Source: Clostridia bacterium
Lineage (GTDB): Bacteria; Bacillota; Clostridia; Oscillospirales; Butyricicoccaceae
Assembly (NCBI GenBank): GCA_017547995.1
Contig: JAFYNW010000263.1
Location: 1 to 8,105, forward strand
Length of the DNA stretch: 8,105 nucleotides
Direction of reading: 5' to 3'
Part shown: piece after piece, positions 4,895 to 8,105 of the stretch
Position numbering within the stretch: position 1 is the stretch's first letter
How the letters are laid out: every line of letters starts with the position of its first letter
Translations under genes and position numbers: made by a program
The notes under the pieces: model-generated
What the model was told of the DNA's origin: nothing
Seen by the model: only the letters and a program-made list of their open reading frames with translations
Databases searched by the model: none

Positions 4895-6409
4895 ATGAAA
4901 ATGCTTTCTTCATTCGCTCAGGCTCTCAAAGAGCACGGCTTCCTTCTCAATGAGCTGACACAGGACGTGCCTGTGGAATTCGTGTCCTATACTTCGAGAA
5001 ACATCAAGGCAAATACACTCTTCATCTGCAAGGGTGCAGGCTTCAAGGAAGAATACCTTGTCAATGCCATCAAGGATGGCGTGACCTGCTACGTTTCCGA
5101 AAAGCAGTACAACGTGGACGTTCCATGTCTGCTTGTAAATGACGTAATTTCCGCAATGAGCCTCGTTGCGGCGCATTGGTACGACTACCCACAGAATGAG
5201 CTTACCATCGTCACAATGACAGGCACAAAGGGCAAGTCGACAACCTCCTACTACCTCAAGTATATGCTTGACAGCTGGATGGAAGACCTCGGCGCTGCCC
5301 CTGCCGCTATCATCTCCACAATCGACACAGACGACGGCGTGGAAAAGTTTGAATCCCACATGACAACTCCTGAAGGGCTCGACCTTTTCCGTCATCTCCG
5401 CAACGCTGTTTCTTCGGGCAGAAAATACTGCATTATCGAAAGCTCATCTCAGGCATTCAAGTACGGCAGACTCTATGGCCTGAAGTTTGCCGCTTCCGCT
5501 TTCCTCAACATTTCCGAGGACCATATCAGCCCTATCGAGCACGCTGACCTTGAAGATTATTTCACATCAAAACTCAAAATCTTCTCCCAGAGTGATTACT
5601 GTGCGTATAATATGGATGCAGATATGGCAGAGCGTATTGAAGAAACTGCTAAAAACAGCGGTAACGGCTATTCTTCCTTCGGCTTTACAGAAAAGGCTGA
5701 CCTCTGTGGCTATGACCTCGAAAACACAGGTCTTACACTTCGCTTCAAGGCAAAGTGCAAGGACTTCGACGAGCAGTTTGAGCTCGCTATGCCAGGCAAG
5801 TTCAACGTTGAAAACGCTCTTGCGGCTATCGCAATCTGCCATAAAATCGGTATGCCTGTAAAGAATATGCAGGACGGTCTTTCCCGTGCAAAGGCTTCGG
5901 GCAGAATGGAAGTATTCTCTTCCGCTGATAACAAGAAAATCGTCATCGTTGACTATGCTCACAACCTCCTCTCCATGACAAAGCTTTATGAAGCTGTCAA
6001 GGAAGAATACAAGGGCAGGGAAATCACAACTGTATTCGGCTGTCCTGGCGGCAAGGCTGTGACACGCAGACGCGACCTTGGCATGGTGGCAGGTATTCAC
6101 TCCGATATCATCTACCTCACGGAAGAAGACCCTAATATGGAGCCTGTCCGCAAGATAAGCGAAGATATCGCACAGTATGCAGAGCGCAACTGCGACAAGG
6201 TATATCTTGTCGATGACAGAAACGAAGCTATCCGCAGAGCGATTTTCGAAAGCTCCGACAACGCTATCATTCTTGTAACTGCAAAGGGCAGAGAAACAAG
6301 ACAGAAGCGTATGGGCGAATACGTCGACTGCGTAAGTGACGTCGACCTGACAGAAGCATTCCTCGCACTTTACGATAAGATGAACAAGAAGGATAAAGTT
6401 AAGGTATAA
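4895..6409 (+). CDS. murE: MurE-family UDP-MurNAc-tripeptide synthetase, probably not DAP-specific
   Basis: The cytoplasmic Mur ligase adds the third stem residue to UDP-MurNAc-L-Ala-D-Glu using ATP. At 504 aa it has the full three-domain length. Motifs: P-loop TGTKGKST (109-116), TTPEGLDL (157-164), IIESSSQAFKYGR (180-192), NISEDHISPIEH (205-216), GKFNVENALA (301-310), GRME (336-339), DYAHN (353-357), VFGCPGGKAVTRRRDLG (380-396) and AKGRE (463-467). In DAP-adding enzymes the C-terminal motif is DNPR, whose arginine holds the DAP carboxylate. The matching stretch here is EDPN (411-414), so that arginine is absent. This argues for L-lysine or another amino acid, and the paired FemAB gene agrees. 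DYAHN also departs from the usual DYAHTPDS. ATG 4895 directly follows the upstream TAA; the ribosome site is AAAGGGGA about 11 bases before it. A second ATG lies two codons in. Substrate choice is inference; the family is secure. Confidence 0.88.
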   Translation: MKMLSSFAQALKEHGFLLNELTQDVPVEFVSYTSRNIKANTLFICKGAGFKEEYLVNAIKDGVTCYVSEKQYNVDVPCLLVNDVISAMSLVAAHWYDYPQNELTIVTMTGTKGKSTTSYYLKYMLDSWMEDLGAAPAAIISTIDTDDGVEKFESHMTTPEGLDLFRHLRNAVSSGRKYCIIESSSQAFKYGRLYGLKFAASAFLNISEDHISPIEHADLEDYFTSKLKIFSQSDYCAYNMDADMAERIEETAKNSGNGYSSFGFTEKADLCGYDLENTGLTLRFKAKCKDFDEQFELAMPGKFNVENALAAIAICHKIGMPVKNMQDGLSRAKASGRMEVFSSADNKKIVIVDYAHNLLSMTKLYEAVKEEYKGREITTVFGCPGGKAVTRRRDLGMVAGIHSDIIYLTEEDPNMEPVRKISEDIAQYAERNCDKVYLVDDRNEAIRRAIFESSDNAIILVTAKGRETRQKRMGEYVDCVSDVDLTEAFLALYDKMNKKDKVKV

Positions 6410-6412
6410 ATA

Positions 6413-6427
6413 TGCACCTGCGGTGCA
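6413..6427 (+). repeat. Small hairpin just after murE
   Basis: TGCACC/GGTGCA with a TGC loop begins 4 bases after the murE stop. It is followed by GTGATATA rather than a T-tract, so it is not a standard intrinsic terminator, though it may protect the 3' end. It is probably another member of the local palindromic repeat population. Confidence 0.5.
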
Positions 6428-6470
6428 GTGATATATGCTGACACATGTGATACATTTTGCAGGCACCAAT

Positions 6471-6558
6471 CCCTCCACCATCTTACGATGGTCCCCCTCC
6501 CGATAAACGGGGTCCCCGCAAAACCTGTTTTGTGGGGTGAATAGCAAGGGAGGCTTGG
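6471..6558 (+). repeat. CCATC/GATGG-CCCCCTC dispersed repeat, copy 3
   Basis: The element starts CCCTCCACCATC and holds an ACCATC/GATGGT hairpin, then CCTCCC (6496-6501) pairing with GGGAGG (6548-6553). Nested between those arms is an 11-bp stem CCCCGCAAAAC/GTTTTGTGGGG (6514-6524, 6527-6537, one G-T pair). It ends GGGAGGCTTGG, matching the ends of the copies near 223 and 3810. It lies in the same orientation as the copy in front of the FemAB gene. Confidence 0.78.
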
Positions 6559-6567
6559 AATTTTTCC

Positions 6568-6597
6568 TGTAGGGAATGGCGTCCTCGACATTCCGCC
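6568..6597 (-). repeat. CCCTACG-type palindrome, inverted copy
   Basis: Read on the minus strand it is GGCGGAATG, then TCGAGGACGCC, then ATTCCCTACA. This matches the layout of 3491-3520 (GCGGACCG, CCGAGGACG, TCGGTCCCTACG) with different stem bases (GGAAT/ATTCC instead of GGACC/GGTCC) but the same core and tail. Stem changes that keep pairing suggest the hairpin is the conserved property. Confidence 0.6.
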
Positions 6598-6604
6598 TAT
6601 AAAA

Positions 6605-6753
6605 TGTGACTTGTCACACCTTAATGTTTGCAAAGCAAACATATCGTAATGCAAAGCATTATATCGCATTTTATCAAAATATATCTCACGCAAAGCGTAT
6701 ATCGCTTTTGCGAAGCAAAAACCAATGATATCACAGCCCTGTGGCTATGATAT
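6605..6753. repeat. ATATCG-spaced mini-hairpin array, copy 2
   Basis: After a TGTGAC-TT-GTCACA hairpin (6605-6618) and the shared opening CACCTTAATG (6617-6626), the units are GTTTGC/GCAAAC (6626-6640), TAATGC/GCATTA (6647-6661), ATTTT/AAAAT (6668-6680), ACGC/GCGT (6688-6698) and TTTTGC/GCAAAA (6706-6720). A final ATATCA/TGATAT-AGCC/GGCT stem spans 6728-6753. Spacers ATATCG or ATATCT start at 6641, 6661, 6681 and 6699. Most loops are AAA or GAA closed by GC. It corresponds unit for unit to the array at 309-413. Confidence 0.8.
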
Positions 6754-6770
6754 AAACTCAAAAACTTAAC

Positions 6771-6960
6771 AGAAGGGAGGTTACTCCGGCAATCCATTTC
6801 CAAGTACTCTATGCCAGCACGCATGAGATCACATTTTCTGAGGCTGAAAGCAGATGTGTGGCTGAAATCTCACGTATGCACACTTTACGGAAGATGAGTT
6901 ATGATTATGAAAGTTCCGTAGGTATGGCTATTGCTCATTCGTGAGCAACATGAGAAAGGA
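6771..6960 (+). promoter_or_regulatory. Structured leader upstream of the SDR gene (possible cis-regulatory RNA)
   Basis: About 190 bases with three successive stems. H1 pairs GCACGCATGAGAT (6817-6829) with ATCTCACGTATGC (6867-6879), 11 of 13 positions paired counting one G-T, and encloses CACAT/ATGTG (6830-6834, 6854-6858) and CTG/CAG. H2 pairs 6882-6892 with 6914-6923 around TACGGAA/TTCCGTA with one bulge. H3 is TTGCTCA-TTCG-TGAGCAA (6931-6948), six bases before the SDR ribosome site AAAGGA (6955-6960). A GAAGGGAGG site (6772-6780) precedes them with no ATG at useful distance. No T-box, SAM or other riboswitch motif that I know is evident, and no clear promoter is seen. It may be a leader RNA, a further repeat element, or a decayed small gene. 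Confidence 0.4.
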
Positions 6961-6967
6961 AACTACT

Positions 6968-7711
6968 ATGTTAAAGGGTAAAACTGCTATCATCACCGGT
7001 TCCACACGCGGTATTGGATTTGCAACAGCTGTTAAGTTTCTTGAAAATGGCGCAAACGTCGTAATATGCGGCTCGAAGAAGGAAAGTGTCGACAAAGCTC
7101 TGACTAAGCTTGATGAAACTTTCCCACGCGCAAGACTCATGGGCATCTGTCCGGACCTTTCCAACTATGCTGAAGTTGAAAAGGCATTCAACGAGGTCAG
7201 GGATTACTTCGGTTCCCTTGACATTCTCGTCAACAATGCAGGTCTTTCGTCTCATTCCAGCATATTCACGATGGAGGTTTCCGAGTTCACAAAGCTTATG
7301 GACCTCAACGTCAACGCTGTATTTTTCTGCTCCAAGGCGGCGGCCATCATTATGCGTGAGCAGAGAAGCGGCGTAATTCTCAACACCAGCTCTATGGTGT
7401 CTCTCTACGGTCAGCCTGCAGGCTGCGGATATCCTGCTTCGAAATTCGCTGTCAACGGTCTGACAAAGTCTCTGGCCCGTGAGCTCGCACCTTACGGCAT
7501 CAGAGTCAACGCTGTCGCTCCGGGGGTTACAAACACTGATATGTTTGCAAATCTCCCACCTGAAATGCAGGAGCGCACAGCTAAAACTATTCCTCTCGGC
7601 CGAGCAGGCGAGGCAGACGAAATCGCTGACGCCTTCCTGTTCTTAGCTTCCGACAAGGCAAGCTATATTTCCGGTACTATTCTTTCGGTCGATGGCGTAG
7701 CAAGGTCCTAG
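6968..7711 (+). CDS. SDR-family oxidoreductase (FabG-like 3-oxoacyl reductase or alcohol dehydrogenase)
   Basis: The classical short-chain dehydrogenase/reductase of 247 aa is cytoplasmic and reduces a carbonyl with NAD(P)H or the reverse. Seen: cofactor glycine motif TGSTRGIG (10-17), Asp63 after the fourth strand, NNAG (89-92), and the catalytic set Asn114, Ser142, Tyr155 and Lys159 in YPASK. The C-terminus is the usual SGTILSVDG. The ATG at 6968 has AAAGGA seven bases upstream and gives the typical opening MLKGKTAIITGSTRGIG and FabG length; a longer GTG start at 6941 would sit inside the upstream hairpin and lacks a site. FabG of fatty acid synthesis is possible, but no other fab gene is nearby, so the substrate is open (3-oxoacyl, sugar or steroid alcohols are all seen in this family). 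It is followed 83 bases later by a serine hydrolase, with a terminator-like hairpin between. Confidence 0.93.
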   Translation: MLKGKTAIITGSTRGIGFATAVKFLENGANVVICGSKKESVDKALTKLDETFPRARLMGICPDLSNYAEVEKAFNEVRDYFGSLDILVNNAGLSSHSSIFTMEVSEFTKLMDLNVNAVFFCSKAAAIIMREQRSGVILNTSSMVSLYGQPAGCGYPASKFAVNGLTKSLARELAPYGIRVNAVAPGVTNTDMFANLPPEMQERTAKTIPLGRAGEADEIADAFLFLASDKASYISGTILSVDGVARS

Positions 7712-7726
7712 AAAAGAAGGACCAGG

Positions 7727-7753
7727 GGCAGAGGGAGCAAATCTCCCTCTGCC
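7727..7753 (+). terminator. Terminator-like hairpin after the SDR gene
   Basis: A perfect 11-bp stem (7727-7737 with 7743-7753) closes a 5-base loop, 15 bases after the SDR stop. The tail is ATACATTTT, only moderately T-rich, so termination may be partial and some read-through into the serine hydrolase gene is possible. The GGGAG/CTCCC core also resembles the local GGGAGG repeats. Confidence 0.6.
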
Positions 7754-7794
7754 ATACATTTTCCACCTTTGATACAGGTTGAAAGGAGTATAAT

Positions 7795-8105
7795 ATGTGT
7801 AACAGTAACTTCGCAGGTCTTGAAACCTCCCTTAAGATTTCAGATATATTCAAGCTCTGGCAGAGAGAAAATGCTCCGGGCGGTCAGATTCTCGTCCGTC
7901 ACAAGGGCGAAATCATCTATGATTCCTGCTTCGGCAAGGCTGTACTCGAGCACGATATCAACGTGACAAACGATACCGTCTTCCACGTGGCGTCTGTTTC
8001 CAAGCAGGTTACAATTATGTCCCTTCTCATTCTCTGGAATGAGGGCAAGGTTGACCTTGATGCCGATATCCGCACTTATCTGCCTGAATATATCGCATTT
8101 GATAC
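7795..8105 (+). CDS. Serine hydrolase of the beta-lactamase/DD-peptidase family, N-terminal part (partial at right edge)
   Basis: The frame from ATG 7795 stays open for 103 codons to the window end. AAAGGAG (7782-7788) lies six bases upstream. The protein begins MCNSNFAGLETSLK and contains APGGQILVRHKGEIIYD (27-43), FGKA, and FHVASVSKQVT (63-73), where S67-x-x-K70 is the catalytic motif of class C beta-lactamase-like hydrolases (PF00144). NEGKVDLDADIRTYLPEY (82-99) follows, as is normal there. The YxN and HxG/KTG motifs would lie beyond the edge. There is no signal peptide or membrane segment at the N-terminus, so it is probably a cytoplasmic esterase or peptidase rather than a resistance enzyme. 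Whether it shares a transcript with the SDR gene depends on the hairpin between them. Confidence 0.9.
   Translation, partial: MCNSNFAGLETSLKISDIFKLWQRENAPGGQILVRHKGEIIYDSCFGKAVLEHDINVTNDTVFHVASVSKQVTIMSLLILWNEGKVDLDADIRTYLPEYIAFD

Noticed and set aside
5567..6547. Minus-strand ORF of 326 codons opposite murE
   Set aside because: It is antisense to murE and starts inside a repeat element; no motif and no plausible start site.
6771..6960. T-box or SAM riboswitch upstream of the SDR
   Set aside because: The conserved T-box antiterminator word TGGNACCGCG and SAM-I core words are not present, and there is no terminator before the gene.
6941..6967. N-terminal extension of the SDR from GTG 6941
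   Set aside because: The GTG is within the 6931-6948 hairpin and lacks a ribosome site; ATG 6968 has AAAGGA at seven bases and gives the standard family N-terminus.

Overview
The window looks like a chromosomal segment of an anaerobic member of the Bacillota (Firmicutes), most likely Clostridia. The evidence is strong AAGGAGG/AAAGGAG Shine-Dalgarno sites, a butyrate kinase/phosphate butyryltransferase energy module, a ferredoxin-dependent 2-oxoacid oxidoreductase subunit, a FemAB-type cell-wall enzyme, and many short palindromic repeats between genes. The species cannot be named from the sequence alone.

Layout. Minus strand, read right to left from about 3210: a sigma-A-like promoter, butyrate kinase (buk, probable TTG start), a class I SAM methyltransferase, phosphate butyryltransferase (ptb), then a 321-bp repeat-filled gap and the first 32 codons of iorA, cut by the window edge. 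Plus strand, read left to right from about 3640: a very good -35/-10 promoter, a FemA/FemB/FemX-family aminoacyltransferase directly followed by a MurE-family Mur ligase, a repeat-rich gap of about 560 bp that ends in a strongly structured leader, an SDR oxidoreductase, a terminator-like hairpin, and the N-terminal third or so of a SxxK serine hydrolase (beta-lactamase family) cut by the right edge. The two transcription units diverge from a 671-bp intergenic region that also carries repeats.

How the genes work together. Buk and Ptb interconvert acyl-CoA, acyl-phosphate and acid with ATP formation. IorA belongs to an oxidoreductase that makes acyl-CoA (arylacetyl-CoA) from 2-oxoacids, so the left half fits amino-acid or acyl-CoA fermentation with substrate-level phosphorylation (inference). 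FemAB plus MurE form a peptidoglycan precursor pair. The MurE lacks the arginine of the DNPR motif that marks diaminopimelate specificity, so a non-DAP stem residue such as L-lysine and a branched or bridged peptide are plausible. The SDR and serine hydrolase have no clear shared pathway.

The most unusual content is non-coding: two arrays of mini-hairpins separated by ATATCG with the same order of units, three copies of a CCATC/GATGG-CCCCCTC element (two of them bracketing femAB-murE), a family of palindromes ending in CCCTACG, and a three-hairpin leader in front of the SDR gene. No CRISPR, tRNA, rRNA or transposase gene was seen.
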